Shown: piece after piece, positions 55,418-64,000 of the stretch
Position numbering within the stretch: the first letter of the stretch is position 1
How the letters are laid out: every line of letters begins with the position of its first letter
Origin: Planctomycetota bacterium
GTDB taxonomy: Bacteria > Planctomycetota > UBA1135 > UBA2386
Reading direction: 5' to 3'
NCBI GenBank assembly: GCA_020638655.1
Contig: JACKIC010000006.1
Location: 110,001-174,000, forward strand
Length of the DNA: 64,000 nt
Translations under genes and position numbers: made by a program
Notes under the pieces: model-generated
The model's input: only the letters and a program-made list of their open reading frames with translations
What the model was told of the DNA's origin: nothing
Database searches by the model: none

Positions 55418-56283
55418 GGCGCTGCGCCTGGCTGTCGCTGTTCGCGCTCGTCGCGGGCTGCGCGAGCGGCACCGTCGATCCGCAGTGGGCGACGCGCGAG
55501 CGCGACGTGGTCGCGGCGTCGGCATTCGTCGCCACCTCGGACCTGCCGGTCGGGTTCGACGCCCTGGAGTCGGATGTCGGGGTCGCGGTCGGCGACGAGG
55601 TGCTGTTCGGATTGCGGCTGCAGCGCGGTGACGAGGCGCGCGACTGGTTCCTGCACGTCGTGGTCGTGACCATCGAGCCGGTCTCGTGGCAGTACCCGGA
55701 CGGCAAACTGCGCGAACTGGTGTGTGTGCGCTCGGCGGTGCACGCCGGTGACGGTGCGCTGCTGGGGGAAGAGACCCTGAAGCTCGAGCGCGACTTCCTC
55801 GAACGAGGCCTCGCGCGCGCGTGTCGCGACGAGGGCAGGCAGCGCGGCAACACCCTGCAGAACAGGGGGCCCGACGACTGGCCCGAGAGCTTTCGCGCGC
55901 ACCTCGCCTTGAGCCAGCTGCTCACGATCGCGCGCAAGAGTCCGATCCTGCGACCGCTTCTCTACGAGGTCGTCGACATGCCGTCGCTGTGGTCGGTGAT
56001 CACGCATTTCGGGGCGCGCATGTCGATGAAGGCGCATTTCGACGACGTGCGCACGGTGGAGGGGGAACGGCTCGGCGGCGCCGCGGTGCCGGCGTGGTCG
56101 TTGCCGCACGAGTTGTTGATCAACGGTGACCCCGCGCTGCACAACCACATCCTGGTGACCGATCCGCACTCACCGCTGGCGCTGTGCGCGGGCATCGTCG
56201 CGATCACTTCGGTGCACCCGACCGATTCGTCGCGCGTGTTCACGATGCGCCTGATCGCCGCGCGGCGGGGCGGGTCGCGATGA
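55414..56283 (+). CDS. Hypothetical lipoprotein, paralogue 2
   Basis: 289 aa from GTG 55414, within the GTGA overlap with paralogue 1. The lipoprotein signal is LFALVAGCASG. It shares the same conserved blocks as the upstream gene, so the pair arose by tandem duplication. It has an insertion of about 15 residues (RQRGNTLQNRGPDDWPESF) near the middle. Its stop overlaps the rarA start (ATGA). No function is recognised; both are probably anchored in the cell envelope. Confidence 0.85.
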   Translation: MRRCAWLSLFALVAGCASGTVDPQWATRERDVVAASAFVATSDLPVGFDALESDVGVAVGDEVLFGLRLQRGDEARDWFLHVVVVTIEPVSWQYPDGKLRELVCVRSAVHAGDGALLGEETLKLERDFLERGLARACRDEGRQRGNTLQNRGPDDWPESFRAHLALSQLLTIARKSPILRPLLYEVVDMPSLWSVITHFGARMSMKAHFDDVRTVEGERLGGAAVPAWSLPHELLINGDPALHNHILVTDPHSPLALCAGIVAITSVHPTDSSRVFTMRLIAARRGGSR

Positions 56284-57602
56284 GCCTGTTCGGCGATCTG
56301 CCCGAGGAGGCGCCGCGCAAAGGGCCGCTGCCGCCGCTCGCCGAGCGCATGCGGCCGCGCACGCTCGACGAGTTCCTGGGCCAGGAGGGCGTGGTCGGCG
56401 AGGGCAAGGCGCTGCGGCGCGCGATCGAGGGCGGCGTCGCGGGCTCGATGCTCTTGTGGGGGCCGCCCGGCGTCGGCAAGACGACGCTCGCGCTGCTGAT
56501 CGCGCAGCGCGCCGACCTGCACTTCCAGCCGTTCTCGGCGGTGCTCGCCGGCGTCGCCCAGGTGCGTGAGGCCGTCGCCGAAGCCGCGGCGAGGCGCAGC
56601 AAGGACGGGCGCGGCACGCTCGTATTCGTCGACGAGATTCACCGCTTCAACAAGGCGCAGCAGGACGCGTTCCTGCCGCACGTCGAGCGCGGTGAGTTCG
56701 TGCTGATCGGCGCCACCACCGAGAACCCGTCGTTCTCGGTCAACGGCGCGCTGTTGTCGCGGTGCCGCGTCGTGCCGCTGCAGCCGCTGTCGCCGCAGGC
56801 CGTGGCGAGCCTCGTCGAACAGGCGCTCGCGGACCGAGAGCGCGGCCTGGGCGTTCGCGGGCTGTCGTTCGGCGAAGGGGCGCTCGACCGGCTCGTGGCG
56901 CTCGCGAGCGGCGATGCGCGGCGCGCGCTCGGCTGCCTCGAGGCGTGCGCGGCAACGTGCCTCGACGGCGACGTGATCACCGCCGAGGTCGTCGCCGAGG
57001 CGTTCCAGCAGCGCGTGCTGCGCCACGACAAGGACGGCGATCTGCACTACGACCTGCTGTCGGCGCTGCACAAGAGCCTGCGCAACTCCGATGTGCAGGC
57101 GGCCGTCTACTGGCTCGCGCGCGCGCTCGAGGCCGGCGCCGACCCCGTGCACGCGGCGCGACGGTTGGTCGCGATGGCCAGCGAGGACGTCGGCCTCGCC
57201 GATCCGATGGCGCTGCAGGTCGCGGTCGCGGCGCTGCAGGCGGCGCAGTTCCTCGGCATGCCCGAGGCGCGCCTGCCGCTCGCGCAGGCGGCGATCTACC
57301 TCGCGGCCGCGCCGAAGAGCAACTCGGTGATCGCGGCGATCATGGCCGCGGGCGAACGGGTGCGCCGCGGCGAGCAGTTCCCGGTGCCGCCGCACCTGCG
57401 CAACGCGACGACGAAGCTCGCCGCCGACCTCGGTCACGGTGAGGGTTACGTCTACGCGCACGACACCGAAGAGGGGGTTGCGCGCATGCAGTGCCTGCCC
57501 GAGGGCATGACCGGGGCACGCTTCTACGAGCCCGGGGACCGCGGCTTCGAGAAGAAGATCGCCGAGCGGCTGGCGGAGATTGCACGATTGCGCGGTGGGT
57601 AG
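56280..57602 (+). CDS. rarA: Replication-associated recombination protein A
   Basis: 440 aa, typical for RarA/MgsA, a AAA+ clamp-loader-like ATPase that acts at stalled replication forks. Family features: MRPRTLDEFLGQE at the start, Walker A GPPGVGKT at 61-68, Walker B VFVDEIHRFNKAQQDAFLP near 113-131, sensor 1 IGATTENPSFSVN, arginine-finger region LLSRCRV, and the C-terminal tetramerisation part with ASEDVGLADP and YLAAAPKSNSV. It overlaps the lipoprotein stop by ATGA; it is the last gene of the methyltransferase-lipoprotein operon. Confidence 0.95.
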   Translation: MSLFGDLPEEAPRKGPLPPLAERMRPRTLDEFLGQEGVVGEGKALRRAIEGGVAGSMLLWGPPGVGKTTLALLIAQRADLHFQPFSAVLAGVAQVREAVAEAAARRSKDGRGTLVFVDEIHRFNKAQQDAFLPHVERGEFVLIGATTENPSFSVNGALLSRCRVVPLQPLSPQAVASLVEQALADRERGLGVRGLSFGEGALDRLVALASGDARRALGCLEACAATCLDGDVITAEVVAEAFQQRVLRHDKDGDLHYDLLSALHKSLRNSDVQAAVYWLARALEAGADPVHAARRLVAMASEDVGLADPMALQVAVAALQAAQFLGMPEARLPLAQAAIYLAAAPKSNSVIAAIMAAGERVRRGEQFPVPPHLRNATTKLAADLGHGEGYVYAHDTEEGVARMQCLPEGMTGARFYEPGDRGFEKKIAERLAEIARLRGG

Positions 57603-57649
57603 GGCCGGAGCCGCCCGCCGAACATCCTCATGTGGCATGCTTCTCGCTC

Positions 57650-59875
57650 ATGCCTGCGATGCCCATCTCGAAGCCCTGTCGCGGGCCGCGTCCGCCGGCC
57701 CGTTGTTTCTCCGCCGTTACCATTGCGCTGATCGTGTTCGCAGCGGGTGCGCCGAGTGCGTCCCTGCTTGCGCAGGACCTGCGACCCGTAGGTCCGGGCA
57801 ACATGGTCGCGCACCGCGTTTGCTACGACAGCCTGCGGCAGCGATACGTCGGACTCGACACCACGGGCCGCACCTGGGAACTCGGCGGCGCGTCGTGGTC
57901 GGCGCGTCCCGTGTACGCGCCGTTCTCGGTCCAGCAGGGGCTGACGCTGGTCTTCACGGGCCTGACCGTCGCCGTGGTGCCGGACGCGCCGACTCAGCCG
58001 ATGACGACCTGGGGCTTCGATGGCGTCCAGTGGTCACAGTTCGCCGCGACGAACCCGCCGGTCAGTCGCACCGACGCGAACTTCGCCTGGGACCCGGTGC
58101 ACGGAGTCCTGGTGATGTTCGGCGGGGAGGACCCCTGGCTCGGGACGGCGCTCGACGAGACCTGGACCTTCGATGGTGCGAACTGGGTGCACCACACGAC
58201 GACGGTGGCGCCCCCGGGTCGCAACTACGCCGCGGTCGCCGTGGATCCCGTGCGGCAACGCCTCGTGATGTACGGGGGCTACAACAGCCAGCTCGGCCCG
58301 CTCGACGACACCTGGGAGTGGGACGGTGCGAGCTGGCAGCAACAGAACCCCGCGACCGTTCCGCCGGCGCGCAACCACGCTGCCATGGCCTACGACCCCG
58401 TGCGCGGGCGTTGTGTGATGTACGGCGGCTTCGGCCCGACCATGCCGAGCCCGACCGAACTCTGGGAATACGACGGCGTGAATTGGACGCAGGTGGCGCA
58501 GACCGGTGCACAGCCCGGCTGGCGCATGGGGCACTCGCTGGTGTTCGACGATCGCCTCGGGGAGGTCGTCGTGGTCGGCGGATACGAGGGCTCCTATCCG
58601 CAATCCTCGGCGGCCACGAGCAGCTGGAGCTGGAACGGGATCCGATGGCTTCAGCAGGCTGCGCTCGGCGACGCACCGTCCGCGCGCATCGGTGCCAGCC
58701 TGATCGCCGAGCCGGGAATGGCCGGCGCCATCTTGTTCAGCGGCGCAGATCCGCAACGGATGCTGACCGACACATGGCGGTGGGACGGGGCCGCATGGTC
58801 CGAACTGCAGGTCGCGGGCCCGCCGGCGCGCGCCCACGCCGCCTCGTGCACCACTCCCTCCGGAGCCTGGGTCTTCGGCGGCGGCACCGGCGTGAACTCG
58901 TTCGTGTACCTGGGTGACACGTGGCGATGGGACGGGACCGCGTGGTCGCAGCTCGCCGCAACGGGCCCGAGTCCGCGCGCAAACTCGAGCATGGCGTTCG
59001 ACGTCGCGCGGAGCGTCGCGGTCCTGTTCGGCGGATACGATACCACGGTGCACGGCGACACCTGGACGTTCGACGGTGTGTCGTGGCTGCAGCGATCGCC
59101 GGCAACCTCGCCGCCGCCGCGCTTCGGTCACTCGATGGCCTACGACCCGACGACTGGGTTCGTGGTGTTGTTCGGCGGACTGGATGCGAATCTCCAGCCG
59201 CTCACGGACACCTGGGTCTGGGACGGAACGAGCTGGTCTCAGCGTTCGCCGGTGTCGTCGCCGACCAACACCGGCTACTGCTCGATGCAGTTCGATCTGT
59301 TGCGTCAGCGGCCGGTCTTGCTCACGGGGCCGCCGCAGGGCGGTGCTGCGTCGGCCTGGGAATTCGATGGCCTGACCTGGACCCCGATCCCGTTGGCGGT
59401 TCCGCGCCTCTACCCGTACGGCACGCAGACGGCGGTCGCACCGGGAGGACGCGGCGTGCTCGCCTACCTGTCGGGCAGCCTGCATCAACTCAGCTCCGAG
59501 CCCGCCGAGGTCGAGACCTACGGCAGCTCGTGCGGCGTCGGCGCTCCGCAACTGTCGGCGCGGACGTGGCCGACGCTCGGCGCGAACTTCGGGCTCGACT
59601 GCATCGACAACGACCCGAACTCGCCGGTGGCGTTCGCTGGCGCCTTCACGCGGGCCAACATCCCCGTCGGCGGCTGCACACTGCTGGTGACGCCGGGCCT
59701 GGCGCTCACCGTGCAGATGAGCAACAGCGGCGGCTTCGCCCACCAGGCGATGGCCCTCCCGCCGTGGCCCGGCCTGCTCGGGCTCGATCTGTGCTTCCAG
59801 GCGGCCTCGTTGCGCGCGTCGGCACCCGGTGGCTTCGTGTTGTCACGCGGCCTAGCGCTGACCATCGGCGATTAG
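57650..59875 (+). CDS. Secreted kelch-type beta-propeller protein with lineage C-terminal module
   Basis: 741 aa. The signal peptide ends ASLLAQ near residue 43. About nine repeats of about 55 residues follow the pattern DTWEWDG-SW-Q...PP-R--H-MAYDP-RG--V-YGG, filling residues 80-620. The last 120 residues (from YGSSCGVGAP) form a compact module with four cysteines, similar in layout to the end of the protein encoded at 23809-26328. It is probably exported. No binding partner is predictable. It begins 48 bases after rarA. Confidence 0.85.
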   Translation: MPAMPISKPCRGPRPPARCFSAVTIALIVFAAGAPSASLLAQDLRPVGPGNMVAHRVCYDSLRQRYVGLDTTGRTWELGGASWSARPVYAPFSVQQGLTLVFTGLTVAVVPDAPTQPMTTWGFDGVQWSQFAATNPPVSRTDANFAWDPVHGVLVMFGGEDPWLGTALDETWTFDGANWVHHTTTVAPPGRNYAAVAVDPVRQRLVMYGGYNSQLGPLDDTWEWDGASWQQQNPATVPPARNHAAMAYDPVRGRCVMYGGFGPTMPSPTELWEYDGVNWTQVAQTGAQPGWRMGHSLVFDDRLGEVVVVGGYEGSYPQSSAATSSWSWNGIRWLQQAALGDAPSARIGASLIAEPGMAGAILFSGADPQRMLTDTWRWDGAAWSELQVAGPPARAHAASCTTPSGAWVFGGGTGVNSFVYLGDTWRWDGTAWSQLAATGPSPRANSSMAFDVARSVAVLFGGYDTTVHGDTWTFDGVSWLQRSPATSPPPRFGHSMAYDPTTGFVVLFGGLDANLQPLTDTWVWDGTSWSQRSPVSSPTNTGYCSMQFDLLRQRPVLLTGPPQGGAASAWEFDGLTWTPIPLAVPRLYPYGTQTAVAPGGRGVLAYLSGSLHQLSSEPAEVETYGSSCGVGAPQLSARTWPTLGANFGLDCIDNDPNSPVAFAGAFTRANIPVGGCTLLVTPGLALTVQMSNSGGFAHQAMALPPWPGLLGLDLCFQAASLRASAPGGFVLSRGLALTIGD

Positions 59876-59922
59876 GCTTGGGGCCGTTGCACGATCCAGG
59901 TCGAGACTCCGTCGCTCCGGCC

Positions 59923-60717
59923 GTGCGCTTCGGCGTCGCCGGCTGGACCTACGCGGACTGGAAGGACGTCGTCTACCCACGCAACTGCAAGGACACGCTG
60001 CGCGCCGTGGCGCAGCGCGTCGATCTCATCGAGATCAACAACACGTTCTACCGGCCGCCGTCGGCGAAGAACTGCAAGAGCTGGGTCGAGCGCACCGCGG
60101 ACCTCGGCACGTTGTTCACCGCCAAGCTGCCGCACGAGTTCACGCACGAGCGGCGCTTCGACGCGGCGTTCGTCGCCGAGGTGCTCGCCGGGTTCGAGCC
60201 GCTGCTCGCCAGCGGGCGGTGTCGCGGCCTGCTGGCGCAGTTCGACCACACGCTCGCGTTCGAGGCCGGCGCGATCGAGCTGGTCGCGCGGCTGGCGCGT
60301 GGCTTCGGCCCGCACACGGCGTTGTTCGTCGAGGTGCGGCACAAGAGCTGGAACGCCGAGCCCGCCCTGGACGCGCTGCGCGGGCTCGGGGTCGGCGTGC
60401 TCGATCTCGACTACCCGGGCATGGCCACCGGCTACGGGCGCGACCACTCCGGCGTGCTCGCGCCCGGCGGGCTCGCCTACCTGCGTCTGCACGGGCGCAA
60501 CCAGGCCTGGTTCCGCAAGGGCGCCGGGCGCGACGCCGTGTACGACTGGGAGTATTCGCCGAAGGAGGTCGCCCAGATCGAGCAGCGGATCGATCGCATC
60601 GCGGGTTCGAGCGCCGAGACGCTGGTGGTGGCGAACAACCACTTCCACGGCAAGGCGATGAAGGTCGTCGAGGAGCTACTGGCGTGGTATCGCCGACAGC
60701 ACGGCACCCAGCCCTGA
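59923..60717 (+). CDS. DUF72 family protein
   Basis: 264 aa from GTG 59923. It has the DUF72 (YecE) pattern: VRFGVAGWTYADWKDVVYP at the N terminus, IEINNTFYRPPS, FTAKLPHEFTHERRF, VEVRHKSWN, YLRLHGRN and a final NNHFHGKAMKVV block, a TIM-barrel fold. The cytosolic role is unknown in any organism. It follows the propeller gene by 47 bases. Confidence 0.92.
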   Translation: MRFGVAGWTYADWKDVVYPRNCKDTLRAVAQRVDLIEINNTFYRPPSAKNCKSWVERTADLGTLFTAKLPHEFTHERRFDAAFVAEVLAGFEPLLASGRCRGLLAQFDHTLAFEAGAIELVARLARGFGPHTALFVEVRHKSWNAEPALDALRGLGVGVLDLDYPGMATGYGRDHSGVLAPGGLAYLRLHGRNQAWFRKGAGRDAVYDWEYSPKEVAQIEQRIDRIAGSSAETLVVANNHFHGKAMKVVEELLAWYRRQHGTQP

Positions 60718-60789
60718 ATCGGTTGCCGCGGTTGGTAACGAGGGTCGATGTGGTACCCTTCCTGCGCCGAGCTGCACCGAACCCACCCG

Positions 60790-62004
60790 ATGCCCGCCAT
60801 CCGCGAACGCCGTTTTCTCCGCGTGAAGATCGACATGGTCACGCGCTGCCAGTTGCGCTGCATCATGTGCCACTTCGCGCACCCCGAGTTCAAGGAGAAC
60901 CCGGTGACCATGGGTGGGGAGCTGCTCGAGAAGGTCGCGAACGAGCTGTTCCCGCGCGCCCACGACGTGGTGCTGTCGTCGAGCGCCGAGCCGCTGCTGG
61001 CGAAGGACCTGCCGCGCGCCCTCGAGCTGTGCCGCGAGCACGGCGTGCCGAACTTCCACTTCAGCACCAACGCCTTGTCGATGACCGAGGCGATCATGGA
61101 CAAGGTGATCGAGGTGCAGATGCCGCTGCTCACGGTCAGCTGTGACGGCGCCACCAAGGAGACCTTCGAGAAGATCCGCAAGCCGGCGAAGTGGGAGCCG
61201 TTCCTGCGCCGCTTCGACCTGATCAACGAGCGCAAGAAGTTGCACGCCTCGGTGCTGCCCAAGCTCAGCGTCACCTGTGTGCTGATGCGCAGCAACATCC
61301 GCGAAGTGCCGCAGATGATCCGGTTCTTCCGCGACCGGGGCGTCGACTACATGAACTTCGTGCACATGGCCGTCATGGGCGGCCTGGGCATCGAGGACGA
61401 GTCGCTGATGAACGACCCAAAGCTCTGCAACGAGACGATGGCCGAGGCGAAGCGCGTCGCGGACGAGGTCGGCATGCACGTGATGATGCCGATCCCGATC
61501 GGCGAGCACATGGCGGACGACGGCGCCGTGGTCGACCAGTCGCGCAGCGACGAGGGCGGCGGCGTGGCGCTGGTCGCGCCCACGGCAGGTGGCTGCGGCA
61601 CTGGCGGCTGCGGCACGCCCGATGGCGCGCTCGCCGACGCGCCCGAGATCGTCGACTACCTCAACCACAAGAACCGCGAGTTCCTGCTCAAGGCGGGCGA
61701 GAACCGCAAGTTCCACAACCGGCCGTGCTACTTCCCGTGGTACTACATCCACGTCAACCCGGACGGCACGGTGTTTCCCTGCGGCAGCTGGTTCGAGTTC
61801 ACGACGTTCGGCGACTTCAAGACGCAGACCTTCCGCGAGATCTGGACCGGGCCGAAGTACCGCGAGCTCCGCCGGCAGCTCTACCACATGGAGTTGCGCG
61901 ACGTCTGCGCCAACTGTTCGGTCGCCAACATGGGCCGCCCGGACGTGAAGGCGTCGTTCAGTCACCGCGCCAAGGTGCGGCGCGAGCAGCGCTCGGCGCC
62001 GTAG
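60790..62004 (+). CDS. Radical SAM/SPASM domain protein
   Basis: 404 aa. The radical SAM cluster is CQLRCIMC (C20, C24, C27). SAM-side features include SSSAEPLL and VSCDGATKETFEKIR. The C-terminal SPASM-like region has RPCYFPWYYIHVNPDG, CGSW, and CANC near the end, giving auxiliary Fe-S ligands. Between the two lies GGCGTGGCGTPDG (C269, C274), an insertion not expected in the family. Related proteins modify peptides or serve in cofactor synthesis; no precursor peptide is visible nearby. An upstream ATG at 60748 would add 14 residues. Confidence 0.85.
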   Translation: MPAIRERRFLRVKIDMVTRCQLRCIMCHFAHPEFKENPVTMGGELLEKVANELFPRAHDVVLSSSAEPLLAKDLPRALELCREHGVPNFHFSTNALSMTEAIMDKVIEVQMPLLTVSCDGATKETFEKIRKPAKWEPFLRRFDLINERKKLHASVLPKLSVTCVLMRSNIREVPQMIRFFRDRGVDYMNFVHMAVMGGLGIEDESLMNDPKLCNETMAEAKRVADEVGMHVMMPIPIGEHMADDGAVVDQSRSDEGGGVALVAPTAGGCGTGGCGTPDGALADAPEIVDYLNHKNREFLLKAGENRKFHNRPCYFPWYYIHVNPDGTVFPCGSWFEFTTFGDFKTQTFREIWTGPKYRELRRQLYHMELRDVCANCSVANMGRPDVKASFSHRAKVRREQRSAP

Positions 62005-62007
62005 CGG

Positions 62008-63711
62008 TCAGCGCCGGATCTGGGCCATCACGTCGTCGACCAGCTTGCCCAGCATCTTGGGCGAGAGGTCGAACCGCATGTCTCCCGCGGCGAACAGCTC
62101 GGGCAGCGGCCTGCTGCCGCCGAGGGCCAGCGCGCGGCGATAGGCCGTGACCGCCTTGGTGGGATCCTTGCGGTAGTTGCGCCACGTCTGCAGCGCGCCC
62201 AGCTGCGCGATGCCGTACTCGATGTAGTAGAAGGGGCTGCCGAACAGGTGGCCCTGGTTGATCCACTGCATCTGCAGCGCGGGCTCGAGGCCGCTCCAGT
62301 CGATGTCGCCGCCGAAGCGGCGGCGGATGTCGAGCCAGGCGGTGCGGCGGTCGTCGCGGCCGTGTTTGGGGTTGCCGTAGACCCAGTGCTGGATCGCGTC
62401 GATCGAGGCGATCCAGGTGAGGGTGCGGAGCACTCCCTCCAGGTGCTTCTTGTAGGCGCGCGCGGCGTCGTCGGCCGCATAGACGTCGCCCAGGTGCTCG
62501 AGGCCGAGCAGCTCCATCGACATGCTCGCGGTCTCGGCGATCTCGATCGGATAGTCGCGGTAGGCGAGCAGATCGAAGTCCCGGCACAGTAGCGAGTGAA
62601 ACGCGTGACCGCCCTCGTGCAGCAATGTCTGCACGTCGTGGTGCAGGCCGACGCTGTTGGCGAAGATGAACGGCACGCGCTCGTCCTCGAGCTGATACTG
62701 GTAGCCGCCGGGCGCCTTGCCGCGGCGGCTCATCAGGTCGAGCAGGTCGCGCTCGACGAGCACGTCGAACTCGTCGGCGAAGCGTGGATCGACGGCGGCG
62801 AAGACGCGGCGACAGAGCCCGATGAGCTCGTCCTGCGTCTCGAACGGTCGCAGGGGCGGACGGCCTTCGGGGTCGACCTCGAGGTCCCACGGCCGCAGTC
62901 GGTCCAGCCCGAGGCGTTCGGCGCGCAGCTTGTCGAGCTCGCGCACCGCGGGCACCACGCATTGTGCGATCGCGTCGTGGAACTGCCTGCAATCGGCCTC
63001 GGAGTAGTCGTAGCGACCCAGCTCCCGGAAGCGGTACGGCGTGTAGGTGGTGAAGCCGGCGTTGCGACCGATCGCGGTGCGCAAGGCGATCAGCTGGTCG
63101 TAGATCTCCTCGAGCTCCGGCCACCGCTGCTGTCTGGCCTGCAGCGCCGCCCGGAAGGCGCGTTCTCGCAGCGCCCGGTCCTGGCTCTCGAAGAACGGCG
63201 CGAGTTGCTGCAGCGTGCGGGTCTCCCCCTCGAACTCCACCGTGATCGCTCCCATGAGCGCCTGCTGCTGCGTTTGCAGCTCGGCCTCCTGCCGTTGCAG
63301 CTCGGTGTTCTCCTCGCGGAAGATCTCGCTCTTGGTGCGGCGGCTCCGGATCAGGACCTCGTATCGCCGTTGGTCGAGGTCGCCGAGCGCGGCGCATGCC
63401 AGGAACTTGCGGTCCAGCTGGTCGGCGAGCACCTTGACACGCGGCATCACCACCTGCTCCATGTGGAGGTAGGCCTTCTTGGCGTCGTCGTCGTCGGTGT
63501 GGCAGGTCATGCGCACGTAGCGGCGCGCGACCTCGGCGTGGATGCGGGCGAGCAGCTCACTCTCGTCGACGAGCCAGCGTTCCAGTGCGTCTGCGGCGGT
63601 GAGCGGCCGCGCCGCCAGGTCGGCGAACAGGGGCTCGATCGTCGGCAGCGATCCAGGGTCGAGACTCTCGGGGACGAAGCGCCAGGCAGGCGCGGGCAGC
63701 TTTACCGGCAA
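62008..63711 (-). CDS. M3 family oligoendopeptidase (PepF-like)
   Basis: 567 aa, no signal peptide. The zinc motif HEGGH is at 365-369, with the third ligand glutamate in EIAETASMSME (E393). SPFYYIEYGIAQLGA near the C terminus is the conserved M3 segment that binds the substrate. Length and order fit PepF/M3 enzymes, which cut oligopeptides in the cytosol. It is convergent with the radical SAM gene (3-base gap). Confidence 0.93.
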   Translation of the reverse strand: MPVKLPAPAWRFVPESLDPGSLPTIEPLFADLAARPLTAADALERWLVDESELLARIHAEVARRYVRMTCHTDDDDAKKAYLHMEQVVMPRVKVLADQLDRKFLACAALGDLDQRRYEVLIRSRRTKSEIFREENTELQRQEAELQTQQQALMGAITVEFEGETRTLQQLAPFFESQDRALRERAFRAALQARQQRWPELEEIYDQLIALRTAIGRNAGFTTYTPYRFRELGRYDYSEADCRQFHDAIAQCVVPAVRELDKLRAERLGLDRLRPWDLEVDPEGRPPLRPFETQDELIGLCRRVFAAVDPRFADEFDVLVERDLLDLMSRRGKAPGGYQYQLEDERVPFIFANSVGLHHDVQTLLHEGGHAFHSLLCRDFDLLAYRDYPIEIAETASMSMELLGLEHLGDVYAADDAARAYKKHLEGVLRTLTWIASIDAIQHWVYGNPKHGRDDRRTAWLDIRRRFGGDIDWSGLEPALQMQWINQGHLFGSPFYYIEYGIAQLGALQTWRNYRKDPTKAVTAYRRALALGGSRPLPELFAAGDMRFDLSPKMLGKLVDDVMAQIRR

Positions 63712-63974
63712 GGTGGGCTCCGGGGCGCGGCACGAGCCATTTCGTCACCGAGCGCCTCGGCTCACGGTAGCCCATCGTCGCGGCGACTCGCAACAACTCC
63801 GGAACGCGGCTGCCGCCAGCTGCGCTGGGGAAGCGTCGTGCTCGGCGGTGTCGCCCACCCAGGACAGTGATCGTTCGCTCGGGGGACACGGTCGATGCCG
63901 AGCCGCCGGTGCCGAGGGGATCTGACGAACAGGTCTCGCGGCACATCGCTTGCACTCGCCTACAGGAGTCTGCC

Positions 63975-64000
63975 ATGAGCCCCTCACGCCTGTTCCTGAT
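63975..64000 (+). CDS. Start of a gene cut by the window end
   Basis: ATG 63975 follows caggag with a six-base spacer, a good ribosome-binding site. The first codons read MSPSRLFL, as in the start of a signal peptide or membrane protein. Only 26 bases are in the window. The 263 bases between this and the divergent M3 peptidase hold no other recognisable feature. Confidence 0.5.

Overview
The window is about 64 kb of GC-rich bacterial chromosome (roughly 70% GC by eye). Almost every gene is protein-coding, with short or overlapping junctions. It opens with the 3' end of a 23S rRNA gene and a linked 5S gene; no tRNA or 16S gene is visible. Three features suggest a member of the Planctomycetota, probably one of the high-GC lineages outside the best-studied orders: large secreted beta-propeller proteins that share a C-terminal module, prenyltransferase/squalene-cyclase-type repeat proteins (one with a TonB-like N terminus), and many small secreted proteins of unknown function. 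This placement is inference from gene style; no phylogenetic marker was compared.

Layout. 0-1.2 kb: 23S 3' end, 5S rRNA and a hairpin. 1.2-7.5 kb: housekeeping genes (metF, a TlpA-like thioredoxin, recD2, rpsU, an RluA-type pseudouridine synthase) and a 73-aa small gene. 7.6-20 kb: an orphan multi-pass permease, a Nudix protein, two serine-hydrolase (beta-lactamase fold) proteins, one of which lacks the catalytic serine, a secreted alpha/beta hydrolase, a kelch lipoprotein and a translationally coupled GT-C-like membrane protein. 20-27.7 kb: a tandem ThyX protein with a 44-aa membrane protein upstream, then secreted repeat proteins. 27.7-32.7 kb: intact trxB surrounded by three frameshifted genes. 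32.7-38.3 kb: an N-formylglutamate-amidohydrolase-like protein, a GYF_2/TM2 protein, and a three-subunit molybdenum hydroxylase whose FAD subunit carries the four-cysteine loop diagnostic of 4-hydroxybenzoyl-CoA reductase.

38.3-42.7 kb is bracketed by a 33-bp inverted repeat (31/33 identical). It holds an AAA/DUF4143 ATPase behind a palindromic operator-like site, a possible CrtC-like protein, and a membrane protein fusing ICMT-like, PAP2-like and Lgt-like domains. 42.8-46.2 kb has a TonB-like/cyclase-repeat protein and a CocE-type Xaa-Pro peptidase, closed by a strong bidirectional terminator.

The most striking region is 46.3-53.7 kb on the minus strand. It encodes a NapC/NirT-type inner-membrane multiheme quinol dehydrogenase, an outer-membrane beta-barrel, a 13-heme periplasmic cytochrome and a decaheme OmcA/MtrC-type surface lipoprotein. 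Together they make every part of a porin-cytochrome conduit for moving electrons from the quinone pool to the cell exterior.

53.8-64 kb returns to ordinary genes: a SpoU methyltransferase, two paralogous lipoproteins and rarA in one coupled operon, a beta-propeller protein, a DUF72 protein, a radical SAM/SPASM protein, an M3 oligopeptidase and the first codons of a gene cut by the window end.
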